A stretch of 64,000 bases of DNA. It comes from Lumbricus terrestris (lineage: Eukaryota; Annelida; Clitellata; Crassiclitellata; Lumbricidae). Location: the NCBI GenBank assembly GCA_949752735.1, contig OX457036.1:8193192-8257191 (forward strand), written 5' to 3'. Made by a program: the position numbers and the translations under genes. This document shows positions 34,237 through 43,555 of this stretch, piece after piece (the first letter of the stretch is position 1; each line of letters begins with the position of its first letter). The notes below the pieces were generated by a model that saw only the letters and a list, made by a program, of their open reading frames with translations, did not search any database and was not told the origin of the DNA.

Positions 34237-34641
34237 TTAAATTGCTCCAAATATATCTTCCTTGATTCTTTTCCTATTTTTACTCAGTGAACGCTTACGT
34301 CTCTTCCGTCCGCTGCCGCTTTGGTTATTGAAATCCTTTGAAGATGTGAATGCCTTTATACCTTCTGGCACGCGCCGCTTGGCAGCTTCCATGATCGGAT
34401 CGCCATCCGCCACATCGTTCGCAATCTGAAGACCTGTTCTCAAGGCTTGCTTACCAAGGGCTTTAGCACCAGTCTGTATAAGTGGCCATGCACTTCTAAA
34501 GAGCCCGCTAAGAAAACTACCAATTCCATGACCGCGCTGAAGACGTGCACCCTGAAAAAAAGGCATGCCATTTCCACTTTGCTGCATATAGTAGTCTTCG
34601 TACGCCAAACGACTTGCATCACAGCAGAATGGTTTTTTCAT
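34237..34641 (-). CDS. Maverick small capsid-associated protein (basic tail, amphipathic core)
   Basis: I chose the ATG at 34641 (MKKPFCCDASR) because it overlaps the stop of the upstream gene as ATGA; a longer frame begins at 34692. The product is about 134 residues with a Gly/hydrophobic middle (GHGIGSFLSGLFRSAWPLI) and a very basic C-terminus (GRKRRKRSLSKNRKR). Polintons commonly carry such a protein next to the capsid gene. The layout resembles adenoviral pVI/core-type proteins (membrane-active helix plus DNA-binding tail), but that function is inferred only. The RRV and RRKR stretches could bind DNA or act as import signals. Confidence 0.7.
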   Translation of the reverse strand: MKKPFCCDASRLAYEDYYMQQSGNGMPFFQGARLQRGHGIGSFLSGLFRSAWPLIQTGAKALGKQALRTGLQIANDVADGDPIMEAAKRRVPEGIKAFTSSKDFNNQSGSGRKRRKRSLSKNRKRIKEDIFGAI

Positions 34642-35462
34642 TGTAAAAGATATGGGATTTTGCAGTGTCTGAAATGCAGTGTTATGATACACTTTCCGCT
34701 TTCGAATGAAACTGGCGCACCCGTGTCCGTCCTTATATGCAATTCTATGGAGTCGAAATTCTTCTGCTGCAGAGGTATATAGATGGGCTTTTCGTAGATG
34801 GTGCGCACGTTGCAGCCAGCATTACCATCGACGTTAACTATTCTGAGTAATGGCGCTTTTGTGTCTCCCACATGCACATGTTCAAGTACGTCACAGTAAA
34901 TATATAAAGCAGAAAAACCTCGATTTATATCGCAAGTTCTATCGCCAACAAACTCGAAAATGGCCTCGTCGTCCTGGCCATAATTGAGAATGGGCATCTG
35001 CTGAGCATCGATACCAAGCATCGAACACAATGCACGCGAAAAATGAATCTTTGTGCCTTTGTTTATATCGCCCATCATTCTTTTCGATACAGCGTCGTAT
35101 CTAAATTTCGGAAATTCGAGCAAGTCATTTTCCTCGGCAACTTCCCTTATAAATGTATTTATGTAATCGATAAGGTGCTGAGGCGTTTCGTAGTATCCGG
35201 CCGGAACCCAGCGTCTTTTAAATATAGGATTGCTTTGCATTGATCCACTTTCGGTAAACGTGGCGTGCGTGTATGTTATTCCGCCTTCTTGTCGTTCTAA
35301 ATTATACCATGTGTGTGGATAATGCAGTTCGAGAAGAGCAAGTTCCCATTCGCCGCTTAGAGAAATGGGATTCTCCAAACGTGTTGTAAATTGCGCTACA
35401 GTATTATTCGGATAAAATGCTGTGGAGCTGTTGCTAGGCAAAGTGAGATAGAAGTGCGCCAT
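34638..35462 (-). CDS. Maverick putative minor capsid/penton-like protein, copy A
   Basis: The 274-residue product starts MAHFYLTLPSNSS and contains the pattern NNTVAQFTTRLENPISLSG followed by WELALLELHYPHTWYN, typical of a conserved Polinton structural protein. I assign it tentatively as the single jelly-roll vertex (penton) protein. It is a tandem paralogue of the next gene: both share the N-terminal block, a central PAGYYE region and a C-terminal block (PLLRIVNV...., QQKNFDSIE). It ends with a TGA that overlaps the next gene's ATG, and its start lies 3 bp after copy B's stop. Confidence 0.72.
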   Translation of the reverse strand: MAHFYLTLPSNSSTAFYPNNTVAQFTTRLENPISLSGEWELALLELHYPHTWYNLERQEGGITYTHATFTESGSMQSNPIFKRRWVPAGYYETPQHLIDYINTFIREVAEENDLLEFPKFRYDAVSKRMMGDINKGTKIHFSRALCSMLGIDAQQMPILNYGQDDEAIFEFVGDRTCDINRGFSALYIYCDVLEHVHVGDTKAPLLRIVNVDGNAGCNVRTIYEKPIYIPLQQKNFDSIELHIRTDTGAPVSFESGKCIITLHFRHCKIPYLLQ

Positions 35463-35465
35463 TAT

Positions 35466-36335
35466 TTACTCAAGACTAAAATTTTTGCATTGTCTGAAAT
35501 GAAGTACAACGAACGACTTCCCATGTTCGAATGGGACTGTCTTTCCATTATCGCCTCTCATATATATTTCTATCGAATCGAAATTCTTCTGCTGTATAGG
35601 CACGTATATGCCGGACTTGTACAAGACGTGCACAGTATCGCCACTTTTATCTTCTATATTAACTATGCGAAGTAAAGGCGCTTTCGAATCGCCAAGCGCG
35701 ACAGATTCAATCAGATTACAATATACATATATATGTGAAAAGCTAGGATTTATATCGGCAACGTAATCAGCCTGCCATTCCCAATCAGACACCTCGTCCC
35801 ACGCTTTAATATAATCCTCGTAACGTGTGTGGTAAAAATAGGTTCCGTAATTGTTGTTTTCAACAACTTTATGTCTTTCCTCTATACCCAAAATTTTGCA
35901 CAAGTGCGATGAGAAGGTTATTCGCGCCGCGAAGTTGATCTTTCCGTGGACTCTTTTAGTTATTGCATCGTATCTAAATTTTGGATATTTGTCGAGCGAA
36001 TGCAATTCGGCGGCATCCTCAATATGCTTATTTATCGCAGCTACTACCGCATCAATATTTTCGTAATAGCCGGCAGGCAGCTGCCAAGTGTGGTGGACGG
36101 ATATGCATACGGCATCGATGCTTTCTCTTTTAGGAGTTTGGGTAAATGTAAAGCTGCCCTGACCGCTCTGAACGTTGTACCACGTGTGTGGGTACTGAAA
36201 TTGCAGAAGTGCAACTTCCCACCGGCCTTTGAGGGAGATGGCATTTTCCAACTTCGTTGTAAAGTGCGCTGTAGTATTGTCGGGGAAATGTCTCATGGAG
36301 CTATTGCTTGGAAGAGTAAGATAAAAATGCGCCAT
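35466..36335 (-). CDS. Maverick putative minor capsid/penton-like protein, copy B
   Basis: The start at 36335 (MAHFYLTLPSNSS) is chosen because it aligns with copy A; the frame extends four residues upstream (MRTT). The product is about 289 residues and parallels copy A throughout: FTTKLENAISLKG, WEVALLQFQYPHTWYN, LPAGYYENID, PLLRIVNIEDKSG and QQKNFDSIEIYMRGD. It has an extra segment near residues 150-180 (tyrosine/aspartate rich) absent from copy A. The two genes arose by tandem duplication and have diverged considerably, so both are probably under selection. Confidence 0.72.
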   Translation of the reverse strand: MAHFYLTLPSNSSMRHFPDNTTAHFTTKLENAISLKGRWEVALLQFQYPHTWYNVQSGQGSFTFTQTPKRESIDAVCISVHHTWQLPAGYYENIDAVVAAINKHIEDAAELHSLDKYPKFRYDAITKRVHGKINFAARITFSSHLCKILGIEERHKVVENNNYGTYFYHTRYEDYIKAWDEVSDWEWQADYVADINPSFSHIYVYCNLIESVALGDSKAPLLRIVNIEDKSGDTVHVLYKSGIYVPIQQKNFDSIEIYMRGDNGKTVPFEHGKSFVVLHFRQCKNFSLE

Positions 36336-36374
36336 TGTCGTTCGCATGCTCTTACAGACTGTGAGAAATTCTTG

Positions 36375-37403
36375 CTAGACTTTGTATATATCTTGAGTCC
36401 AAGAGTTGAACTTGTCATCATAGCCTTTCCATTTTACAAAATATTCTGTCTTACCGCGCCGCTTACGACTCTTCAGTATTTTTTCGATCGTATAAATATC
36501 GTCTTCCTTTAATATTTTTTGCAGCTCAAATTCGTAGAATTTACCCTTTATTTTTTCGCCACTTAAATCTTCGAGCTCATACGTTATGGGGTCTGTAGGC
36601 ACACGACTCACAATCTTAAAGATTTCCGTCGACCAGTTCGGTAAGTATCCCTTCTGGAAGGCTATCCTGGCCTTTGCGATTCTAACCTTGTCGTTCACTT
36701 CGTATTTCCATTTGGCCGGGCGCTTCTTCTCGCCATACAAACGTTTTATAATAATTTTTTCGTTGCCCTTAGAAACCTGACTGGGTGTCATTGCTATAGA
36801 TCTATGATGCGTAGTGTTGTAGGAATGAACGAGATCTTGTAAGATGTCTATATACCTATACGTATTCTTATAAGTAAAATATTTCCACATCTTGGTCTTG
36901 AGAGTTCTATTGAATCGCTCAACCACAGAGGCCTTTATGTCACTATTTTCGGACGTGTAAAAGCGAATAGAATTTTTACGTAACATGGCTTGAAAAGTTT
37001 TATTAAGGAATTCTGTGCCCTTATCAGTTTGCAAATTAGCCGGCTGACGATCTAAAAGAATGGTTGAAAATGCTGAGGTCAGGTCTGCACCAGACTTTGA
37101 TTTTAGCGGAATTGCCCAAGCATATTTAGACAAAACATCTATACACGTTAAAATATATTTATTTTTATCGTTATGTTTCACTAATGCAGAAAGATCAGCC
37201 AAGTCCGCTTGCCAAAGATTGTCAATGCCTGGTGCGAAAGTCTTTCGCCTTCTAAAGATAAGTCTAACAGGCTTATGCAAAGTGTAAGCATCTTGTTTAA
37301 TCAACCAATTTTTAACGTCTTTATTTTTAAAGTCAGAATGTTTTTGAAATGAGGTCACACCGGCGAAGCTTCCAGGCGCCTTGGGATCGAAGTACGAATC
37401 CAT
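36375..37403 (-). CDS. Maverick retrovirus-like integrase with C-terminal chromodomain
   Basis: The 342-residue product begins with the Polinton-type N-terminal block (YFDPKAPGSFAGV, QDAYTLHKPVR). The catalytic core has Asp67 (LWQADLADL), Asp127 (LQTDKGTEF) and Glu162 (SVVERFNR), a D,D-34/35-E triad. Residues about 304-342 form a chromodomain (IYTIEKILKS, YFVKWKGYDD, FNSW), which may guide integration to particular histone marks. It should cut and join the element's ends, producing the 6-bp duplication. Its ATG shares one base with the preceding stop (TGATG). Confidence 0.93.
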   Translation of the reverse strand: MDSYFDPKAPGSFAGVTSFQKHSDFKNKDVKNWLIKQDAYTLHKPVRLIFRRRKTFAPGIDNLWQADLADLSALVKHNDKNKYILTCIDVLSKYAWAIPLKSKSGADLTSAFSTILLDRQPANLQTDKGTEFLNKTFQAMLRKNSIRFYTSENSDIKASVVERFNRTLKTKMWKYFTYKNTYRYIDILQDLVHSYNTTHHRSIAMTPSQVSKGNEKIIIKRLYGEKKRPAKWKYEVNDKVRIAKARIAFQKGYLPNWSTEIFKIVSRVPTDPITYELEDLSGEKIKGKFYEFELQKILKEDDIYTIEKILKSRKRRGKTEYFVKWKGYDDKFNSWTQDIYKV

Positions 37404-38098
37404 CAGTAAGTCAGCCAGGCCGAAGAAGATGGCCTCAACGAGGTAAGCTGTTGTTTGTCGTGAATGCTCTTGGGCGTAACTGATGTCGATTCGACTGTGG
37501 AATCGTTAATATAGGCCCAACGTTCTTTATTTCCTATTAGCTCGCGAGGTATGTTTGAGTCTTTCAGAGCGTCGGCCAAGAGTCTCCAGCCGGTTGGGGG
37601 CGAAGATGTCGTGCGTTTTCTCATAAGATCGTTCACCAAATCGACCATGTGCGTTTTGGGAATGGCTGCGTCCTTCAAAATAAGTTCGCCTTTAGAATTC
37701 CAGGTCACGTCGGGGTTGCTCTTCATGTGTGTTAAAAGTTGAGCGGCCTGTGTTTTCCATTTCTTTGGAACTGTTTGCAAGACTTGAGTTTCTATGCTGC
37801 TGCTGCTGCTGCTGCTGCTACTGCCGCTGCTGCTAGTGTCTGTAGATTCGCCAGAGTCCGCCGCAGTCATCGCTTTTTCTTTGGTTTCGAACTTTGTAAT
37901 CACACTTGGTTTGTCAATGTTCAAGTAACGACTCAAACTGTTGGTATATAGTTTGGCCTTATCATCATCTGCAATATTCCTGTGCAGAATATCATACATC
38001 TGTGTGTCCAATTTCGACAGTGTTTTGTCTAGCATAGTCTCCTTCCATTTCTCTATCTGTCTAGGCTCCACCAGAACCATTTTCTTCGTATGCTCCAT
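37403..38098 (-). CDS. Maverick conserved protein of unknown function (PW-like)
   Basis: The 231-residue product has a region resembling a protein found in many Polintons: a PKKWKTQAAQLLTHMKSNPDV stretch followed by TWNSKGELI, HMVDLVNDLMR, PTGWRLLADALKD and a NKERW motif. A poly-Ser run (about 11 Ser, from a CTG-type triplet repeat at 37797-37830) separates it from a helical N-terminus. The function is unknown. Its stop overlaps the integrase start (TGATG). Confidence 0.65.
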   Translation of the reverse strand: MEHTKKMVLVEPRQIEKWKETMLDKTLSKLDTQMYDILHRNIADDDKAKLYTNSLSRYLNIDKPSVITKFETKEKAMTAADSGESTDTSSSGSSSSSSSSSIETQVLQTVPKKWKTQAAQLLTHMKSNPDVTWNSKGELILKDAAIPKTHMVDLVNDLMRKRTTSSPPTGWRLLADALKDSNIPRELIGNKERWAYINDSTVESTSVTPKSIHDKQQLTSLRPSSSAWLTY

Positions 38099-38099
38099 A

Positions 38100-38474
38100 T
38101 TATATTTTATTACTCAGCAATGTACCCAGAAAAGAAAGTACTGGAGTTAACAAGGCTCCTATGAAGCCGCCTGTCTGTACTATACGTTTCTTGATTTTTA
38201 CACGCGTCTTCTTGGATGCAAGCTTTCTCAGCTTGTGTTTGAACCGACCGAGTCTTTTCTTCTGAGCAAGTTTCAAAGGTACTGTTCCTTTTAAAATGTT
38301 GAGCGCACACTCGCAGAGGCAGCAAAGCAGAGAAGTGTTACAATCCTTTAAAATACGTTTCCGTACTTTAGGCGATGATTCTTTAAGCAGTCTGAGTTTC
38401 TCAAACTTCTCCTCAATGGGCTCGGGCATTTTGATTGAATGAGAGGTGTAGCGCGAGTAAGCGCTTATATTCAT
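38100..38474 (-). CDS. Maverick small basic protein with hydrophobic C-terminus
   Basis: The start at 38474 is favoured because ATGA overlaps the ATPase stop; MPEPIEEKFEK 15 codons later is an alternative. The 124-residue product has a CLCECALNILKG motif, a Lys/Arg-rich middle (KRLGRFKHKLRKLASKK) and a C-terminal hydrophobic segment (GGFIGALLTPVLSFLGTLL). This arrangement recurs in Polintons beside the ATPase. A DNA-condensing or membrane-interacting virion role is possible but unproven. Confidence 0.65.
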   Translation of the reverse strand: MNISAYSRYTSHSIKMPEPIEEKFEKLRLLKESSPKVRKRILKDCNTSLLCCLCECALNILKGTVPLKLAQKKRLGRFKHKLRKLASKKTRVKIKKRIVQTGGFIGALLTPVLSFLGTLLSNKI

Positions 38475-39085
38475 TTCCTTACATAGACGTAATGCGTCTC
38501 ACCCGGGAAAATATTTGATCTTATGCGGCAACGTTCGTCAGTTTCCGACCTCAGATCGACCAAAAGGTATCCGAAAGGTGCCATAGTAGCATCTTGGAAG
38601 GCCTCTATCATGAAATTTGCCTTGCCGGGAAACATCTGTCGTGCTAATATTGAAACCTGCGTGCTGTCTCTAACATTTTTGAAAAGTACAAAGTAATGCG
38701 CATTCAAACTGATTGTTCTTGAGTGCTTTCCGCTGTAGAAAAGATTCTGCGTCAGGTATAGTATAGAAACGTTCATATGATGACTAATCTTTGTAAATAA
38801 TTTGGTAACTCTCTCGTCCGTCTCACTCATAAGATCGTCTAAAATGAGCAGAGTCTTTTGCTTGCCGTCGAAAATAGCCAGGTCGGGTAAGCCCTCGTGA
38901 AATTGTACATGGGCGTATTTATCAAAGATTTCTTGATAGATTCCATAGCACCAAATAATTTTTTCTATTGCAGGTTTGACCATATAGTCTAAATGATCTA
39001 TAAATCGTAAAGTGAAGTTGGTTTTTCCACATCCACTGGGCCCGCTAATTATTGCAGAGAATGGATGCGACCATGTTGGATCCAT
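38471..39085 (-). CDS. Maverick DNA-packaging ATPase (FtsK/HerA type)
   Basis: The 204-residue product has Walker A GPSGCGKT at residues 15-22 and Walker B TLLILDDLM at about 78-86. It ends with the typical ATPase tail of this family (PFGYLLVDLRSETDERCR). It is predicted to pump element DNA into preformed capsids. Length is usual for Polinton ATPases, and the frame is intact. Its stop overlaps the downstream gene's start (ATGA). Confidence 0.92.
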   Translation of the reverse strand: MDPTWSHPFSAIISGPSGCGKTNFTLRFIDHLDYMVKPAIEKIIWCYGIYQEIFDKYAHVQFHEGLPDLAIFDGKQKTLLILDDLMSETDERVTKLFTKISHHMNVSILYLTQNLFYSGKHSRTISLNAHYFVLFKNVRDSTQVSILARQMFPGKANFMIEAFQDATMAPFGYLLVDLRSETDERCRIRSNIFPGETHYVYVRK

Positions 39086-39122
39086 TTTAAAAAGTAAATA
39101 CCTTTTGAAGCGCGCAGTCCTT

Positions 39123-39455
39123 TTATGCCATGTATATTCTTACAGTTCCAAGGATGCGCTCGTCGCATGAGGGGCAGTGTGTTGCAATGTCCGCACAAGG
39201 ATGGCACATATTCACATGCCTACACGGAAGAGATATTGACTGCACTTGCTTTTCTTTACAGAGTATACAAGTAACTGTTTTCTTCAGCTTTTCATTCTCC
39301 GCTTTAAGTTTCATAGTGCTATACTTTACAACGTTTTCCTTTTCACTGCGAAAGCTTACATCATCATCATCCTCATCTTCACTTTGACACATTACGCATT
39401 CGCATTTGTAGTTTCCACAAACATCCATTTCGCATTTACTAATGTTAGGACACAT
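39123..39455 (-). CDS. Maverick-borne RING-finger protein (IAP-type RING)
   Basis: The 110-residue product ends with a C3HC4 RING: Cys63, Cys66, Cys78, His80, Cys84, Cys87, Cys94 and Cys97, with a CPSCDERI tail like the RING of inhibitor-of-apoptosis proteins. No BIR domain is present. The N-terminus has a cysteine cluster (residues 2-23), then an acidic run (EDEDDDD) and a short helical segment (residues 45-60). It is the gene nearest the right repeat, so probably the first transcribed. As a cargo gene it may be a ubiquitin ligase acting on host defence or cell death; that role is inferred. Confidence 0.82.
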   Translation of the reverse strand: MCPNISKCEMDVCGNYKCECVMCQSEDEDDDDVSFRSEKENVVKYSTMKLKAENEKLKKTVTCILCKEKQVQSISLPCRHVNMCHPCADIATHCPSCDERILGTVRIYMA

Positions 39456-39588
39456 ATCAACCGCTGTTGCCGCTCTTTAGCAGGTTTCAATAGGAAATGA
39501 TTACTAATGAAAATATATCTTGACTTATAGGACATGCTGTGATATATTAGTCTATGTTCTATTTATAAAAATATGCTGAACAAGTATG

Positions 39589-40013
39589 ATGACTAAGCAT
39601 CGTCTGTGGCTGCTGCTGCAGTCGATGGTGATAATCAGCTGACGAAGCATGCGTGGGGTTGTGGGTGGGGGTCTCCCATATGAGTCAAGTTTGTCGATTC
39701 ATAAAACACGGGCTGCTGCAGTCGATGGTTATAATCAGCTGACGAAGCATGCGTGGGGCTGGGGGCTGGGGTCTCCCATATGAGTCAAGTTTGTCGATTC
39801 ATAAAACACTGGGCCCTCCACCCATTTGTGGGTGTCGACTGTAGCACGCGCTGATGATGTCAGCCAATTAACGATGAGTCATACAAACGTTGGTGTTCCA
39901 ACTTTCGGTCTTTGATGTTTCAACTCCGGACCCTTTGTTGTTTCAACTCCGAACCCTTTGATGTTTCAACTCCGGACCCTTTGATGTTTTTAGTCTGTCA
40001 TACATTTACTACT
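39589..40013. repeat. Maverick right terminal inverted repeat (425 bp, with 100-bp internal duplication)
   Basis: It is the reverse complement of the left repeat, with one extra exact-length 100-bp unit. Units start at 39613 and 39713 with CTGCTGCAGTCGATGGT and have diverged slightly. All genes read away from this end, so it probably holds the promoter region. Confidence 0.93.
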
Positions 40014-40019
40014 CATGTG
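40014..40019. other. Maverick target-site duplication, right copy (CATGTG)
   Basis: Perfect match to 31756-31761, directly abutting the CT end of the right inverted repeat. Confidence 0.93.
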
Positions 40020-40731
40020 GACATTTTTCGGATGAGCTTACTATGCCGCTCTCGCCGACATTTCGTGGGCGCCGAAGCCGCCGATATCATCAAGTCGGCG
40101 CAGAGCTCTGTAAGTTCAGATCCCAAGGTTTTCACGCACTTCCAACATAGGCCTAATTTCTGATCGTTGAGAGATCGTTCCAATCTCAAGCATTGGCGGA
40201 GTTTACAAGAGGCTACGAGAGCTAGCCCCTCCAAGAAGGATCAGAATCAGTTTTTTACCGTGAAAACGGTATATTTTCCCGGGCTTAGCCCACAAGAAGG
40301 TCCATACTCATACATGTTTTTCTGGGAAATGGCTCTTTTCACGAACGAAACTTCAATCGAATGATTAAAAAAGGTCATCAAAGTTTTTGTGGGCCGAGAA
40401 AATATTGTCGGCGCCCATGGGCGGAGACCTGGGCGGAGACTTGAGGGGGGGGGACGGAAAGACGCGAGATTCTTTGTCGGACGAACGGCTCTGAGTGTCG
40501 CCGAAAAATTTCCATCTTTTACCGGCCAAAATTTCTGACGACTTTCTTTTTTTAGTCATCCGGCGAAATCTCCACGAAATTTTCTATTTTCGCCGCCCAA
40601 AAAGTTGATGACCTTTTTTTAGTCGTGATGCTCAACGATTGGGGGGGACAAATGCATGGGCCGTCCCCCCCCCAACACAACACCTCCATTGGGGGGACCT
40701 CTCCCCTGTCCTCCCTAAGTCTCCGCCCATG

Positions 40732-42627
40732 CAGTGGCGTAACAACCTAGCCGGGGGCCCGTGGACGATGGAGCTCTGGGGCCCTACCTATTAGCGACAC
40801 TAAAGAGTGACAATTTATGATATGGTTTATTAAAACTGCAGTTATATTAAAATTGAATATCAAACGCTATATGGCCAATAATCCGTATTTCAAGGCACAT
40901 TGAGAGTTAAAATTCAAATTAATTAACAGTTCAAGAGAAAGCGAGAACAAAATTATAGGGCAGCTTATAATAGTGTCTATTGATCGAGATGCATTTGCCA
41001 GTTTGACCTGTAGGCTACATGTACCTGGCAATATGGTTTCTTTAGATACGATAAGATGCACAACCACTCTCTCCTAACTTTCATGTTTCCAGTTGAGAAG
41101 TAGCAGTAGGCCTAGTGTTTGTTACTGAAAATAGTTAACCCACTTTCATCTTCTTCAAACGTACCACTAGGCTATATGATGGCATAGGCCGTGACAGGAA
41201 AGAAAATCATCCCTCAAGGAAGACAATAGGCCTCGTGGAAGGAAAGTGTGCCGACAAATAGGGAAAGATGGGGTAAATAAATCAGTCTTAAGCAAATGTA
41301 GTGTATGTCACTTTTCTCACCTCTAGTCTTTTTCACGGGTGATGATGCTAAGTTTCGTTTAGGATTAACGGTCGGCCTAAACGAATGAATATCATCATCG
41401 GTTCCTGACGCCTTCAGCCAGTTGGCGGTGATGGATACGAATAAATGACATCCATTGCCCTCGTTCATTTGTCAAATCAACTGAATTGATATTAAGTTCT
41501 CTTTTATATTTTCTATGCCTTAAATTTTCGTTGAACGACTTGTCTAACAGAGTTGCCTCGATACTTAATGCTGTAATCTAAATGACATATTGTCATCGTT
41601 TTCTATTTCTATGATCTTGAAATTCCTGCCATCAACTCATTTCTGCAGGAAAAATTCTTCTCTCACCCTGTTTTCGCATTGTCTAGCATTCTGGTCTACA
41701 TATGAAAATCGGTTGTATCATCACCTCGTATATTTTTTCATCTTGGTTTCATTTAATCATCATTCCAAATGCTTGTGAAACCCGTCCAATGCTCGTTTGT
41801 AAGCCTAAGCTGTGTATCTTTATCGTTGCTGCTATCTGCGTCTATTATAACCCTCTTAGATAGCCTAGGAAACCTAGGCTAGGGGCCCTGAAAGAACTGT
41901 TTAATTTTCTCAACGGCTTAATTATCTTTGGATGTTGATGCTTATATTGACGTCTCATTGGCTTTAAATCATCATTGTGTTGCTCTTCTCTGCGTTGATC
42001 ATTAGACCGAATAAAAGAATTAGTGAAGGAATAAAGCGACTATATTATGAACACGAAGCATTGGAACCTGTCCTGCAGTCGTTCTTAAACCGGTAGGCCT
42101 ACATAGCGTTTACAGGCCACACAGCTAGCTTGTGTAGGCTAGAGACAGTGAAAGACACAGACTGCGAGAGAGGGAGTGGAGAGGGAGTGGAGAGCCTGGA
42201 GAGGGAAGAGGCATAGCAGATATTATTTCAAGCACATTCCTTAACGCTGGAGTTGAGTGGTCGTATATTGGTGTGGACCAGAAGTCACCAGAGTGAACCT
42301 ATACCCTCACGCACAACTGGCGAGTGTTGGTTTCTGCTTTGGGTCAAATACTGACACATGCTGCGACCCATGAAGCTCTATACACAGGCACCACACATAA
42401 GCCTGCAATCCCAACATGCATCTAAGGACCAAGTGTATCGGGTATCATATGAAGCATCTGTCAAAATTATAGGCATTAGTTCAAACTGCAGACAAACTAT
42501 AAATTATAGGCCCTAAATGGAAAAGTAAGTCTATGTGAATTTTCTTGTTAAAAACGCTCGGGGGCCCTTTGAACCTCGGGGGCCCGTGGATTTTGTCCAC
42601 CTTCGTTATATGGTTGTTACGCCACTG
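40732..42627. mobile_element. Non-autonomous hAT element (1.9 kb)
   Basis: Inverted ends CAGTGGCGTAACAACC on both sides and an exact CGCCCATG duplication (40724-40731 and 42628-42635). No transposase-like frame is visible inside. It is the largest of the CAGTGGCGTA family here. Confidence 0.9.
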
Positions 42628-42722
42628 CGCCCATGTCGGCGCCGCTCGTTCTGCACCAAGTCTCCGCTCCAAAAGTTTTTCTGCCCCCACCCCAAGAACG
42701 GAAACCAAACTCCGCCCATGAT

Positions 42723-42988
42723 CAGTGGCGTAGACAAGGGGGTTTCGGGGGTTAAACCCGCCATTGGCCTAGAATTTTTTTAAAGGTTATTTATCCACTT
42801 AAATAAGAAAAACCAAACAATTGCTTGTAGGCCTAGTAACAATTGTTTTTCTTACTTTATTCCCTTTGTTACTTAATTCCATTTTTTACTTACTGTAAGT
42901 CTGTAATACTTTTGGGCTGGTGTCCGAAGGGGCATCCAGCCAGGCCAAAAAAAACATACCTTTTTATAAATTCCTGACTACGCCACTG
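42723..42988. mobile_element. hAT MITE (266 bp)
   Basis: Ends CAGTGGCGTAGACAAGG and, inverted, CAGTGGCGTAGTCAGG. The flanks CCCATGAT/CCAATGAT match at 7 of 8 positions. Related by termini to the elements at 40732 and 60259. Confidence 0.85.
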
Positions 42989-43555
42989 CCAATGATCTTG
43001 CAGTATCCACGACGACAAGAACAATTCGAAAGCAAAATCAAGACGTCTCTGATCAGAGATGACATCGTCCATGGTCGACGTTGAAGACATCATCATAATG
43101 CCGTAAAAGCTTTCTAGCAGTCTCCGATGGAGTTCTTTCAACTTCTTTGTCATTGAGTATTATATTTGCGTTGAAGCAGGCTTTTTTCTTTTTTCGTCTT
43201 CCTCTGTTTCACCGGTTCCGACCGAAAGTGCACCATTAAAACCGTGCGCAAAAAGAAGCCGAGGTTGCTTTGGTTACGGTAGGCGGAACTATTTTTCTCT
43301 ATGACGATACGAAAATACTAAATCGATTGCTTTTTTATTTGGCTCGTTTGTATCCAAAAGAGTGAGTGGTTTTTTGTTTGCGTATATCTGAGCCTATTTT
43401 TTCTTATTCTCTGCTGAATTTGCGTTCGATAAGTGCTTTATGGTCGCTACCCTTTGATAAGCCAGACGTCGTGTGGGTGAAATATGCACCAAACACCACT
43501 TTTTGCTTTGATTAAATAAATCGAATATTATTTATTCATTTATTTCTCACATTTG

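Larger units (their letters stand above)
31762..40013 (-). mobile_element. Maverick/Polinton element lacking DNA polymerase B
   Basis: The 8,252-bp element is bounded by inverted repeats that start 5'-AGTAGTAAATGTATGACAG and is flanked on both sides by CATGTG (31756-31761 and 40014-40019). A 6-bp duplication and AG terminus are Polinton hallmarks. All ten genes run right to left and include retrovirus-like integrase, FtsK/HerA-type packaging ATPase, adenain-like protease and the double jelly-roll type major capsid protein. Typical Polintons are about 15-20 kb and carry a protein-primed PolB; none is encoded here, and no sizeable gap could hold one. Uninterrupted frames and closely matching ends suggest a recent insertion. 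It may rely on a PolB from another Polinton. Confidence 0.95.

Noticed and set aside
35946..36512. Plus-strand 188-residue frame inside the Maverick
   Set aside because: It is the shadow of the minor capsid and integrase genes on the other strand, whose motifs are clear.
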